Source: Streptomyces sp. NBC_01775
GTDB lineage: Bacteria > Actinomycetota > Actinomycetes > Streptomycetales > Streptomycetaceae
NCBI RefSeq assembly: GCF_035917675.1
Contig: NZ_CP109104.1
Coordinates: 5,766,001-5,830,000, forward strand
Direction of reading: 5' to 3'
DNA: 64,000 bases
Within the stretch, counting starts at the first letter, position 1. Every line of letters starts with the position of its first letter. The position numbers and the translations under genes were made by a program. The notes below the pieces were generated by a model. The model made no database searches and was not told where the DNA came from. It worked only from the letters and a program-made list of their open reading frames with translations. Below, piece by piece: positions 52,334 to 59,545 of this stretch.

Positions 52334-52382
52334 GCGCGGCCGAGGGGATTCACTGGCGGAGGTGGTTTGTTAGCCTTGGTCT

Positions 52383-52521
52383 TGGCACCGGCCCGATCCA
52401 TGCCCCCGGGCCCAACCATAGGCGCTTCGAGCGCCCACTTGCCGCGAGGCGAGCTGGCGGGTCGGTGTCACTGGCTTGATCACGGAAGAGGCCCCCGCCA
52501 TCGGCGGGGGCCTCTTCCGTG
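52383..52521 (+). ncRNA. Candidate small RNA between HelD-like gene and csp
   Basis: The segment starts after a possible promoter (-10 TAGCCT at 52371-52376, weak -35 around 52349), contains a GGCGCT/AGCGCC hairpin (52421-52435) and ends in an exceptional terminator. No open frame with codon bias or ribosome binding site fills it. A stand-alone transcript of about 140 bases would explain why a strong terminator lies so far from the upstream stop codon. I know no family for it. Confidence 0.4.
52481..52521. terminator. Perfect 19-bp terminator hairpin
   Basis: A perfect 19-bp stem (52481-52499 with 52503-52521) closed by a three-base loop. It is symmetrical, so it can stop transcription from both the HelD-like gene side and the cold-shock gene side. 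Confidence 0.92.
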
Positions 52522-52553
52522 CCGGTCACCTGCCGGTCACCTGCCGGTCACCT
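52521..52553. repeat. 11-bp tandem repeat near csp stop
   Basis: Three exact 11-base copies (52521-52531, 52532-52542, 52543-52553) between the terminator and the cold-shock gene, ending 16 bases from its stop codon. Confidence 0.9.
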
Positions 52554-52569
52554 GCCGGGGCGGCCGGCG

Positions 52570-52776
52570 TCAGCCCACGACACGGACCCCGTCGGCCTGG
52601 GGACCCTTGCGGCCCTGGGTGATCTCGAACTCGACGCGCTGGGCGTCCTCCAAACTGCGGTACCCCTCACTGTCGATCGAGCTGTAGTGCACGAAGACGT
52701 CCGGTCCGCCGCTCTCCTGAGCGATGAAGCCGTAGCCCTTCTCAGCGTTGAACCACTTGACCGTGCCCTGAGCCAT
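52570..52776 (-). CDS. Cold-shock domain protein
   Basis: The protein of 68 residues starts at ATG 52776 after GGGAGA. It is a single cold-shock domain (OB fold) that binds single-stranded RNA or [23 protein letters not shown] contains RNP1 (KGYGFI) and VFVHYSSI is RNP2. Length and sequence match streptomycete CspA/SC-group proteins. It is monocistronic, and divergent from malic enzyme across about 290 bases. Typical role: RNA chaperone for translation, often constitutive in Streptomyces. Confidence 0.95.
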   Translation of the reverse strand: MAQGTVKWFNAEKGYGFIAQESGGPDVFVHYSSIDSEGYRSLEDAQRVEFEITQGRKGPQADGVRVVG

Positions 52777-52974
52777 GTTCCGGATCTCCCACTATGTGCA
52801 TGAGCAGTGTGCTGGGTGATCTTAGGACGATTCGATCCGTTTCGTGGATATTGGTGGCGGTTTTATGGGAAGGAGTTGGGGTTCCGTGCGGACAGCCAGC
52901 TCTCGTATGGTGAAATCTGCATTCCACGAGGGGGGACGCGTTACCGCGTACCGGGGGGTAGGTGGGACGATCTG

Positions 52975-53003
52975 TTGACGTGCCGCGTCCCAGGCCGTAA
53001 GAA
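52975..53003 (+). promoter_or_regulatory. Sigma-70-type promoter of malic enzyme gene
   Basis: TTGACG (52975-52980), 17 bases, TAAGAA (52998-53003). This is a good housekeeping (HrdB) promoter and predicts a leader of about 55 bases. Confidence 0.65.
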
Positions 53004-53064
53004 CTGCGGCCATGCGGGCAGGTGCGCGCACAACGTGACAAGGGAAAGCAGAGGGAAGTCGCCC

Positions 53065-54507
53065 ATGGCGCCAAGCGTCTCCTACTCGATGACGGTCCGT
53101 CTGGAGGTCCCCGCAGGCGGGACGGCGGTCAGTCAGATCACCACCGTCGTGGAGTCGTCGGGCGGTTCCGTGACTGCCCTCGACGTCACGGCCTCCGGCC
53201 ACGAGCGGCTGCGGATCGACGTGACGATCGCGGCCAGCTCCACGTCGCACGCCGACGAGATCGTGGACGAGCTGCGCTCGATCGACGGCGTGACACTCGG
53301 CAAGGTCTCCGACCGGACCTTCCTGATGCACCTCGGCGGCAAGATCGAAATGTCGTCGAAGCACCCCATTCGCAACCGCGACGATCTCTCCATGATCTAC
53401 ACCCCGGGTGTGGCCCGCGTCTGCACCCAGATCGCCGAGCACCCCGAGGACGCGCGGCGCCTCACCATCAAGCGCAACAGCGTCGCCGTGGTGACCGACG
53501 GATCCGCCGTGCTCGGGCTGGGCAACATCGGCCCGCAGGCGGCACTGCCCGTCATGGAGGGCAAGGCGGCGCTCTTCAAGCGCTTCGCCGGCATCGACGC
53601 CTGGCCGATCTGCCTGGACACCCAGGACACCGACGCCATCGTGGAGATCGTCAAGGCCATCGCCCCCGGCTTCGCGGGCGTCAACCTGGAAGACATCTCC
53701 GCGCCCCGCTGCTTCGAGATCGAGGCCCGCCTGCGCGAGGCCGTCGACATCCCCGTCTTCCACGACGACCAGCACGGAACGGCCATCGTGGTGCTCTCCG
53801 CGCTCTACAACGCGCTGCGCGTGGTGGACAAGCGGATCGAGGACATCCGCGTCGTCATGTCCGGCGCGGGCGCCGCCGGCACGGCCATCTTGAAGCTGCT
53901 GCTGGAGGCCGGCGTCAAGCACGCCGTCGTCGCCGACATCCACGGCGTGGTGCACTCGGGCCGCAAGGACCTCGCGGACGCGGCGCCGGACTCCCCGATG
54001 CGCTGGGTCGCCGACAACACCAACCCCGAGGGGCACACCGGCACCCTCAAGGAGGCGGTCGTCGGCGCCGACGTCTTCATCGGTGTCTCGGCCCCGAACG
54101 TGCTCGACGGCAGCGACGTGGCCAAGATGGCCGAGGGCGCCATCGTGTTCGCGCTCGCCAACCCCGACCCCGAGGTGGACCCGGCCGCGGCGCGCGAGTC
54201 GGCCTCCGTCGTGGCCACGGGCCGCTCCGACTTCCCGAACCAGATCAACAACGTGCTGGTCTTCCCGGGCGTCTTCCGCGGCCTGCTGGACGCGCACTCG
54301 CGCACCGTGGACGACACGATGATGCTCGCCGCGGCGCGCGCCCTGGCCGACGTGGTCGGCGAGGACGAGCTGAACGCGAACTACATCGTGCCGAGCGTCT
54401 TCAACGAGAAGGTCTCCGGAGCCGTCGCCGACGCCGTGCGCGGCGCGGCCCAGGCCGAGGCGCGGGGCACGGCGCCCACGCCCGCGAAGGACGCCGCACA
54501 CGCCTAG
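53065..54507 (+). CDS. NAD-dependent malic enzyme with N-terminal ACT domain
   Basis: The protein of 480 residues starts at ATG 53065 (GAGGGAAG upstream). It converts malate to pyruvate and CO2 with NAD(P)H, feeding gluconeogenic or biosynthetic flux. The N-terminal 90 residues form an ACT-type regulatory domain (MTVRLEVPAGGTAVSQITTV). The catalytic part has the Tyr in LSMIYTPGVARVC, substrate loop LPVMEGKAALFKRFAG, metal site VNLEDISAPRCF and VFHDDQHGTAIVVLSA, and the cofactor site VVMSGAGAAGTAILKLL. Position beside HU and murA matches the streptomycete chromosome. Its 3' end is duplicated in tandem. Confidence 0.94.
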   Translation: MAPSVSYSMTVRLEVPAGGTAVSQITTVVESSGGSVTALDVTASGHERLRIDVTIAASSTSHADEIVDELRSIDGVTLGKVSDRTFLMHLGGKIEMSSKHPIRNRDDLSMIYTPGVARVCTQIAEHPEDARRLTIKRNSVAVVTDGSAVLGLGNIGPQAALPVMEGKAALFKRFAGIDAWPICLDTQDTDAIVEIVKAIAPGFAGVNLEDISAPRCFEIEARLREAVDIPVFHDDQHGTAIVVLSALYNALRVVDKRIEDIRVVMSGAGAAGTAILKLLLEAGVKHAVVADIHGVVHSGRKDLADAAPDSPMRWVADNTNPEGHTGTLKEAVVGADVFIGVSAPNVLDGSDVAKMAEGAIVFALANPDPEVDPAAARESASVVATGRSDFPNQINNVLVFPGVFRGLLDAHSRTVDDTMMLAAARALADVVGEDELNANYIVPSVFNEKVSGAVADAVRGAAQAEARGTAPTPAKDAAHA

Positions 54508-54530
54508 GAAGGACGCCGCACACGCCTAGG
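54487..54530. repeat. 22-bp perfect tandem duplication over malic enzyme stop
   Basis: Two identical 22-base copies (54487-54508, 54509-54530). The first contains the last coding triplets and the stop codon of malic enzyme. Confidence 0.95.
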
Positions 54531-54814
54531 ACGGGCCCTCGGGCCCGGCGCGTCGGGTGACGGCTCACCCGGGCGGTCCCCTTAGTGTGGCGGGCAGCCA
54601 AAGGCCATGGAACGTCACCACAGCGAGGACACCGGATTGGCTTTCCCGCCGCAGGTAGGGGCAGGATGCTTTCCCAAGGGCCTTGTCCAGGGGGACACCC
54701 CACGGGGCGCGAGGGTCTGAAGGCGGACCCGGGTCCGGGGACTGTCCGAGGGCCCTGGCAGCATCGGCTTCGATCTCACGCCTCATCGGCAAGAAAAACA
54801 CGGGAGTACGAATT
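54531..54814. other. Intergenic region upstream of HU gene
   Basis: It holds a GGGCCC-TC-GGGCCC palindrome (54533-54546) that may end malic enzyme transcription, and the HU ribosome binding site GGGAG (54802-54806, eight bases before the ATG). The HU promoter must lie here but no convincing -35/-10 pair stands out. No gene supported. Confidence 0.5.
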
Positions 54815-55096
54815 ATGAACCGCAGTGAGCTGGTGGCCGCTCTGTCCGAGCGCGCCGAGGTGACCCGTAAGGACGCCGACGCGATCCTGGCGGCCTTCGC
54901 CGAGACCGTCGGCGAGGTCGTCGCCAAGGGCGACGAGAAGGTCACCATCCCCGGCTTCCTCACCTTTGAGCGCACCCACCGTGCCGCTCGCACCGCGCGC
55001 AACCCGCAGACCGGCGACCCGATCCAGATCCCCGCCGGGTACAGCGTCAAGGTTTCGGCGGGCTCCAAGCTGAAGGAAGCCGCCAAGGGCAAGTAA
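54815..55096 (+). CDS. hup: DNA-binding protein HU
   Basis: The protein of 93 residues starts at ATG 54815. It is a nucleoid protein that bends DNA as a dimer. The fold is complete: helical N terminus MNRSELVAALSERAEVTRKD, then VTIPGFLTFERTHRAARTAR and the DNA-gripping arm with NPQTGDPIQIPA. It lacks the long Lys/Ala-rich tail of the second streptomycete HU (HupS), so it corresponds to the short, vegetative form. A terminator follows directly. Confidence 0.97.
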   Translation: MNRSELVAALSERAEVTRKDADAILAAFAETVGEVVAKGDEKVTIPGFLTFERTHRAARTARNPQTGDPIQIPAGYSVKVSAGSKLKEAAKGK

Positions 55097-55110
55097 GCCC
55101 CCAGCGAAAA

Positions 55111-55142
55111 GGGCGGCTACCCCGACAGGGGTGGCCGCCCTT
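55111..55142 (+). terminator. Intrinsic terminator of HU gene
   Basis: A 13-bp stem with one G-U pair (55111-55123 with 55128-55140), a GACA loop and trailing TT, 14 bases after the stop. Confidence 0.9.
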
Positions 55143-55222
55143 CGCCATGTCCGGGGCAGCGCCGCGCCCCGCCACGACGGCGAGGCGGAGAGGGGCGGGA
55201 GTCCCCAGGTGTGGCGTGGCTC

Positions 55223-55882
55223 TCAGGCCCGCAGGGCCGCGAGGTCCACCTCTTCCAGGGTGGGGTACAGGAGCGTGCGGGGGCCCTCGGGGATGCCGGC
55301 CATGCTGGGGACGGCCAGGACGCGACAGCCCGCTGCCAGGGCCGAGGCGGTGCCCGTGGGCGTGTCCTCGACGGCCAGGCAGCGCTCCGGGGGGACGTCC
55401 AGGAGGCGGGCCGCGATCAGATACGGGTCCGGGTGCGGCTTGCCGCGCGGGGTCTCGTCGTCGGCGACCGAGCAGCTGAACCGGTGCGCGCCCAGGGTGC
55501 GGAGTACCAGGTCGGCGACCGCGCGCTCGGATGCCGTGACAAGTGCCACAGGAATCCCCAGTCCCCGGGCGCTGTCGAGCAGCGACAGCGCCCCCGGCTG
55601 GATGGTCACCCCGGCCCGTACGCGCGCGACGAACGCCTCCCCGAGCACCTCGGTGACCCGCTCGGCCGCCAGCCCCGCGCGTTCGGACACCAGTGCCGCC
55701 GCGCCGTCGACGGGGAGCCCCGCGAAGGGGGCGAGCGCTGCCTCGTCGGCGGCGGCCCCGTGCGCGGTGAGCAGTTCGGCGAGGGTGGCCAGCCAGTCGC
55801 GTTCGGTGTCGACGAGGGTGCCGTCCATGTCGCAGAGCAGGGCGGCGGGCAGGGGAGGGCGCAATGCGGGCTCGCTGTTCAT
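55223..55882 (-). CDS. HAD-superfamily hydrolase (phosphatase-like)
   Basis: The protein of 219 residues starts at ATG 55882. HAD motif I is LLCDMDGTLVDTE (nucleophile Asp18, acid Asp20); motif II Thr in ALVTASERAV; motif III Lys and motif IV in KPHPDPYL and AVEDTPTGTASALAAG. The cap is a small helical insert, as in the beta-phosphoglucomutase/sugar phosphatase group. It follows the GntR regulator by 67 bases on the same strand and may be its co-transcribed partner. Substrate probably a small phosphorylated metabolite. Confidence 0.9.
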   Translation of the reverse strand: MNSEPALRPPLPAALLCDMDGTLVDTERDWLATLAELLTAHGAAADEAALAPFAGLPVDGAAALVSERAGLAAERVTEVLGEAFVARVRAGVTIQPGALSLLDSARGLGIPVALVTASERAVADLVLRTLGAHRFSCSVADDETPRGKPHPDPYLIAARLLDVPPERCLAVEDTPTGTASALAAGCRVLAVPSMAGIPEGPRTLLYPTLEEVDLAALRA

Positions 55883-55949
55883 CGGGTCGGCGGGTCGGCG
55901 GGCTGGTCGTCCGGCGGGTCATGGGCGGGTGGGCCGTGCGCCGGAGCAC

Positions 55950-56729
55950 TCACGCGCGGGTGCGCGTGAGCGGGTTGGTCTGGGTGGAGTTGCGGACCGT
56001 GAAGACGACCGAGCCCGGCCGGTAGCGGTCGTCCGAGGTCTCCACGGGCCGGCCTTCCGCCGTCGTCGTGGTGCGGCGTACGCGCAGCAGCGGGCTGCCC
56101 CGGCGCACCCGCAGCTGCTCGGCGTCGGCCGTGCCGGCGGCGACCGCGTCGATGTGGTGCTCGCCGTGGGCGAAGACCAGCCCGGTGTCGTCGTAGAGCC
56201 GCTGGGTGACCGACTCGCAGTCCTCGGGCAGCGCTTCGACGGCGGGCGCGATCCATTCCGCGTAGACCGTGCGCTCCAGCAGTACGGGCTTCTCGTCGAG
56301 CGTGCGCAGCCGCAGGACGCGCAGGACGGACGCGCCCTGCGGGACCTGGAGCAGGCCCGCCTCGTCGGTGTGCGCGGTGTCCCAGGAGGAGGAGAGGACG
56401 AGGCCGCCCGCCGTCCGCCCGCCGGCCCGCGCCCACTGGGCGAAGCTGCGCAGCTCGGTGAAGCTCTGGCTGGGCGTGGTGGACAGCACCACGCGCCGCG
56501 CGCCCTGGCGGGAGCTGACGAGGCCCTCGGCGAGCAGCGCGGAGACGGCCTGGCGGACGGTGCCGCGCGAGGCGCCGTGCGCGGCGGCGAGCTCGGCCTC
56601 GGAGGGCAGCGTGGCGCCGGCCGGGTAGCGGCCCTCGGCGATGGCGCGGCGCAGCTCGTCGGCGATCCGCTCGTGGCGGCTCTCCGGTCGGTCCGGGCGG
56701 TCCTCGCGGCGGTCCTCGCGTCCGGGCAT
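55950..56729 (-). CDS. GntR/HutC-family regulator with UTRA domain
   Basis: The protein of 259 residues starts at ATG 56729 after GAGGAG, eight bases away; an upstream ATG at 56768 is less likely. The N-terminal winged helix is clear (RIADELRRAIAEGRYPAGAT, LPSEAELAAAHGASRGTVRQ). The C-terminal UTRA effector domain includes VLRVLRLRTLDEKPVLLERT, FAHGEHHIDAV and LRVRRGSPLLRVRRTT. The HutC subfamily senses sugars, amino acids or nucleosides. Genes on both sides, the HAD hydrolase and the divergent DNA-repair operon, are possible targets. Confidence 0.9.
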   Translation of the reverse strand: MPGREDRREDRPDRPESRHERIADELRRAIAEGRYPAGATLPSEAELAAAHGASRGTVRQAVSALLAEGLVSSRQGARRVVLSTTPSQSFTELRSFAQWARAGGRTAGGLVLSSSWDTAHTDEAGLLQVPQGASVLRVLRLRTLDEKPVLLERTVYAEWIAPAVEALPEDCESVTQRLYDDTGLVFAHGEHHIDAVAAGTADAEQLRVRRGSPLLRVRRTTTTAEGRPVETSDDRYRPGSVVFTVRNSTQTNPLTRTRA

Positions 56730-56940
56730 GAGTGGCTCCTCTGTGTGCTGCGGGCTCGGCCTGATCATGTCACCTGTGCGCAGTGACGCGCATCTTCACG
56801 AAGGGCGGCAGCTGTGTACAGCCGTTGCTCGGGGCTTGAGCCTGCTCGCAAGTAATGCTTTGACCTGGACACTCGTGAGCTTTGAAGCTTTGGGAAGGGA
56901 GTTGTGCGCTGTTGGCTTGCCATGGCTCAATCGATCGAGC

Positions 56941-56952
56941 TTGTCCATACAG
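56941..56952. promoter_or_regulatory. Candidate GntR/HutC operator
   Basis: TTGTCCATACAG matches the GT-N4-AC core of HutC-type operators. It lies in the 371-base divergent region between the GntR gene and ogt. The rest of that region (56730-57100) has no supported gene; its AT content is higher than average near 56850-56960. Confidence 0.4.
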
Positions 56953-57100
56953 GTTACTGAGGAAGGAGGCGCGCCGGTCTGAGATGGAGGCGGTCTGAGA
57001 CCGTGGGAACGCGATGTCCGAATCACGCCAGCTTCCGGCGTCCGAAAACCGCAGACTCGACAGCGGAGAAGGACGGAAAGCAACGGAAGGGAGCAGGACG

Positions 57101-57616
57101 ATGACGGTCTGCACGACCATCGACAGCCCGCTCGGCGAGCTGCTGCTGGTGGGCGAGGCGTCCCCCGGCGCACCCGGCGGCACGGCGCTGACCTCGGTGT
57201 CGGCACCGGGCCAGAAGACGGCCCCCACGGTGGACGTCGCGTGGCGCCGCGACGACGAGGCGTTCGCCGAGGTACGCCGCCAGCTCACCGCGTACTTCGC
57301 CGGTGAGCTGACCGACTTCGCGCTGGAATTCACCGGGGAGACCGGCACCGCGTTCCAGCGGCGGGTGTGGCAGGCGCTGGAGGAGATCCCGTACGGCACG
57401 ACCACGACGTACGGGGAGATCGCCCGCAAGCTGGACGTCTCCCGCCAGGAGACCCGCGCCGTGGGCGCCGCGATCGGCGCCAACCCGCTGCTGGTCGTCC
57501 GCCCCTGCCACCGGGTGATCGGCGCGGACGGCAGCATGCGGGGGTTCGCGGCGGGCATCGAGCGCAAGGTCGAACTCCTCACCCGCGAGGGCGCGCTTCA
57601 GCCCACGCTCATCTGA
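57101..57616 (+). CDS. ogt: Methylated-DNA--protein-cysteine methyltransferase
   Basis: I chose ATG 57101; the frame is open 29 codons upstream. The protein has 171 residues. It repairs O6-alkylguanine by transferring the alkyl group to its own cysteine. The active site is PCHRVIG with Cys136, preceded by the DNA-binding helix region TAFQRRVWQALEEIPYGTTT and YGEIARKLDVSRQETRAVGA. It is the first gene of a four-gene run with 10-base and then 4-base overlapping junctions. Confidence 0.94.
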   Translation: MTVCTTIDSPLGELLLVGEASPGAPGGTALTSVSAPGQKTAPTVDVAWRRDDEAFAEVRRQLTAYFAGELTDFALEFTGETGTAFQRRVWQALEEIPYGTTTTYGEIARKLDVSRQETRAVGAAIGANPLLVVRPCHRVIGADGSMRGFAAGIERKVELLTREGALQPTLI

Positions 57617-57626
57617 GGGCCGTCAC

Positions 57627-58379
57627 ATGACGACTCTTCCGATGACGGAGATCCCCACGAGCGCCGTCCGGCGGCGGATCCAGCGGCGAACCGAGGCCGC
57701 CGACTGGACGGCGCTCGCCCGGGAACTGGACACCTACGGCTGCGCCCGCACCCCGCCCCTGCTCACCCCCGACGAGTGCGCGGGCCTCACGGAGCTGTAC
57801 GAGCGTCCCGAGCTGTTCCGTACCACGATCGACATGGCGCGGTACCGCTTCGGCTCGGGGGAGTACCGCTACTTCACACACGACCTGCCCGAGCCGGTCG
57901 CCGCGCTGCGCGCCGCGCTCTACCCCCGGCTGCTGACCGTCGCCCGGGACTGGGCGGCCCGCCTGGGCCGTCCCGCCCCATGGCCCGACACTCTTCAGGA
58001 GTGGCTGGCGATGTGCCACGAGGCGGGCCAGTCCCGCTCGGCGCAGATCCTGTTGCGCTACGGCGAGGGCGACTGGAACGCGCTGCACAGGGACGTCTTC
58101 GGCGAGATGCTCTTCCCGCTCCAGGTCGTCATCGGCCTCGACCGCTACGGCACGGACTACACCGGCGGCGAGTTCCTGCTCGTGGAGCAGCGCCCCCGCG
58201 CCCAGTCGCGCGGCACCACCAACATCCTCGAACAGGGCCACGGCCTGATCTTCACGACCCGCGACCGCCCCGTGGCGAGCAAACGCGGCTGGTCGACGGG
58301 CGCGATGCGGCACGGCGTCAGCGTGGTCCGCTCGGGCCGCCGCCACGCGCTCGGCCTCGTCTTCCACGACGCGGCATGA
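57627..58379 (+). CDS. 2-oxoglutarate/Fe(II) dioxygenase of probable repair operon
   Basis: The protein of 250 residues starts at ATG 57627, ten bases after the ogt stop. It has the double-stranded beta-helix iron site: His154-x-Asp156 in NALHRDVFG and distal His229 in GAMRHGVS, with an arginine pair (RRHALG, about 238) to bind 2-oxoglutarate. The N-terminal half is helical. It is not clearly AlkB: I do not see the AlkB N-terminal nucleotide-recognition lid. Coupling to Ogt and an Ada-type zinc domain suggests a role in alkylation damage to DNA, RNA or protein, which is inference. Confidence 0.85.
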   Translation: MTTLPMTEIPTSAVRRRIQRRTEAADWTALARELDTYGCARTPPLLTPDECAGLTELYERPELFRTTIDMARYRFGSGEYRYFTHDLPEPVAALRAALYPRLLTVARDWAARLGRPAPWPDTLQEWLAMCHEAGQSRSAQILLRYGEGDWNALHRDVFGEMLFPLQVVIGLDRYGTDYTGGEFLLVEQRPRAQSRGTTNILEQGHGLIFTTRDRPVASKRGWSTGAMRHGVSVVRSGRRHALGLVFHDAA

Positions 58380-58771
58380 ACGGGCGCCTCGCGGCGGGCC
58401 CGGGTGACGGCGCTGTGAGCGGGTGCACCCCGGCGGACGGGCACATGGCGGATGGGCACCCGGCGGAGGCCCGCTCGCCGGAGGGCCGTTCGCTGGAGGC
58501 CCCCTCGCCGGAGGGCCGCTACGTACTGCTGGGCGCGGACGGCCGTCCCTACCGCGCCGAGCGCCCCGGCACGCTGGGCGGCTACCGTCGCGGCCGGCTC
58601 AGGATCTACGGCCGCCTCGACTGTCCCTCGGCGCTCCGCGCCCTGGCGGCCGGCGGCTACCGCCGAAACCGGGTCTTCTTCGCCGACGAGCCCACGGCGA
58701 TCGCCGCCGGATACCGCCCGTGCGCGGTGTGCCTGCCGGTGCGGTACACGCGCTGGAAGGAGGAGTCATGA
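58376..58771 (+). CDS. Stand-alone Ada-type metal-binding domain protein
   Basis: The protein of 131 residues starts at ATG 58376, overlapping the dioxygenase stop by four bases. The C-terminal 85 residues resemble the zinc domain of Ada, which accepts methyl groups from DNA methylphosphotriesters: RIYGRLDCPSALRALA, VFFADEPTAIAAGYRPCAVC. Three cysteines are visible (one in DCPS, two in CAVC), one fewer than the four of Ada, so a different ligand or a modified chemistry is likely. The N-terminal 45 residues contain short Ser-Pro-Glu-Gly repeats and look disordered. No HTH or Ogt domain is attached. Confidence 0.8.
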   Translation: MNGRLAAGPGDGAVSGCTPADGHMADGHPAEARSPEGRSLEAPSPEGRYVLLGADGRPYRAERPGTLGGYRRGRLRIYGRLDCPSALRALAAGGYRRNRVFFADEPTAIAAGYRPCAVCLPVRYTRWKEES

Positions 58772-59367
58772 GCACAAGCCCGAGGCTGAGGAATCCGAGC
58801 CTGAGCGGGAGGGAGAGTACGGGGTCACCCCTGGCGGCCCCGGAGGAACTGACAGCGTACGGAGAGCTGTCGGCCCCCGCCCCGCACACGGAGGCGGAGC
58901 TGGCGACGGTCCTGCGGCTGCTGTCCGGTGCGGAGACCGTCACGGTCGGCCGCGGCAGGGACGGCGCGTCCCGCACGGCGGCGGAGGCGTTCGCCACCGC
59001 GTGGCAGGCCCGGGGCGGCACCGTCCTGGCCACCGTCGACTGGCCCGAGACGGCCGCCTCCTGGCTACGCCCGGCGCGGCGCCTGACGGCGCCGTCCCCC
59101 GACGCCTGGGTCCTCGCCGCCGCCCCCCGGGGCTTCATCCAGCTGGCCCGCCGCCTCCATCACAGCACCCCCTGGGACCCCACCCGCACCGTCGCCTTCG
59201 CCTCGTTGGGCGACTCCCGCCTCCCCGCGCCGGCAGGCCCCCGGACCTTGAACGGCCTGAGCGGCGCCACAAGCGAGGGCCACCCCTGGCACTTCCAAGG
59301 CCCCTGGCTGAGAGAGGGATCCCCCTCACGCGGCACTGGTCGGGGCAATGGGCGGGCGGGTGGGTGA
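58768..59367 (+). CDS. Unknown protein at end of repair operon
   Basis: The protein of 199 residues starts at ATG 58768, overlapping the preceding stop by four bases and with AAGGAGGAG upstream. I do not recognise it. Residues 40-165 alternate hydrophobic strands and helices (ETVTVGRGRDGASRTAAEAF, GGTVLATVDWPETAASWL, AWVLAAAPRGFIQLARRL), which looks like a small alpha/beta (Rossmann-like) domain. The C-terminal 15 residues are Gly/Arg-rich and lie in a duplicated DNA segment. Its job should be sought together with Ogt and the dioxygenase. Confidence 0.7.
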   Translation: MSTSPRLRNPSLSGRESTGSPLAAPEELTAYGELSAPAPHTEAELATVLRLLSGAETVTVGRGRDGASRTAAEAFATAWQARGGTVLATVDWPETAASWLRPARRLTAPSPDAWVLAAAPRGFIQLARRLHHSTPWDPTRTVAFASLGDSRLPAPAGPRTLNGLSGATSEGHPWHFQGPWLREGSPSRGTGRGNGRAGG

Positions 59368-59511
59368 CAGGGCGCAAGCCCAAGCGGCGGGCAAGCCGAC
59401 AACCCGGGTGCGCCCGCACGCCGCATGGTCCCGCCGCAACGGAACGGGGCAACGGGCGGGTGGGCGGGTGAGGCAGGCACGCAAGCCCCCACAGCGGTAA
59501 GCCGACAACCC
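59341..59511. repeat. Imperfect duplication of a gene's 3' end
   Basis: A 65-base segment (59341-59405) that includes the last codons and stop of the unknown gene recurs as 59445-59511, with small gaps. The copy still encodes RGNGRVGG followed by a stop. Confidence 0.75.
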
Positions 59512-59545
59512 AGCGGCAGGGTCCCCCGAAGCCAGGTCGTACGCC

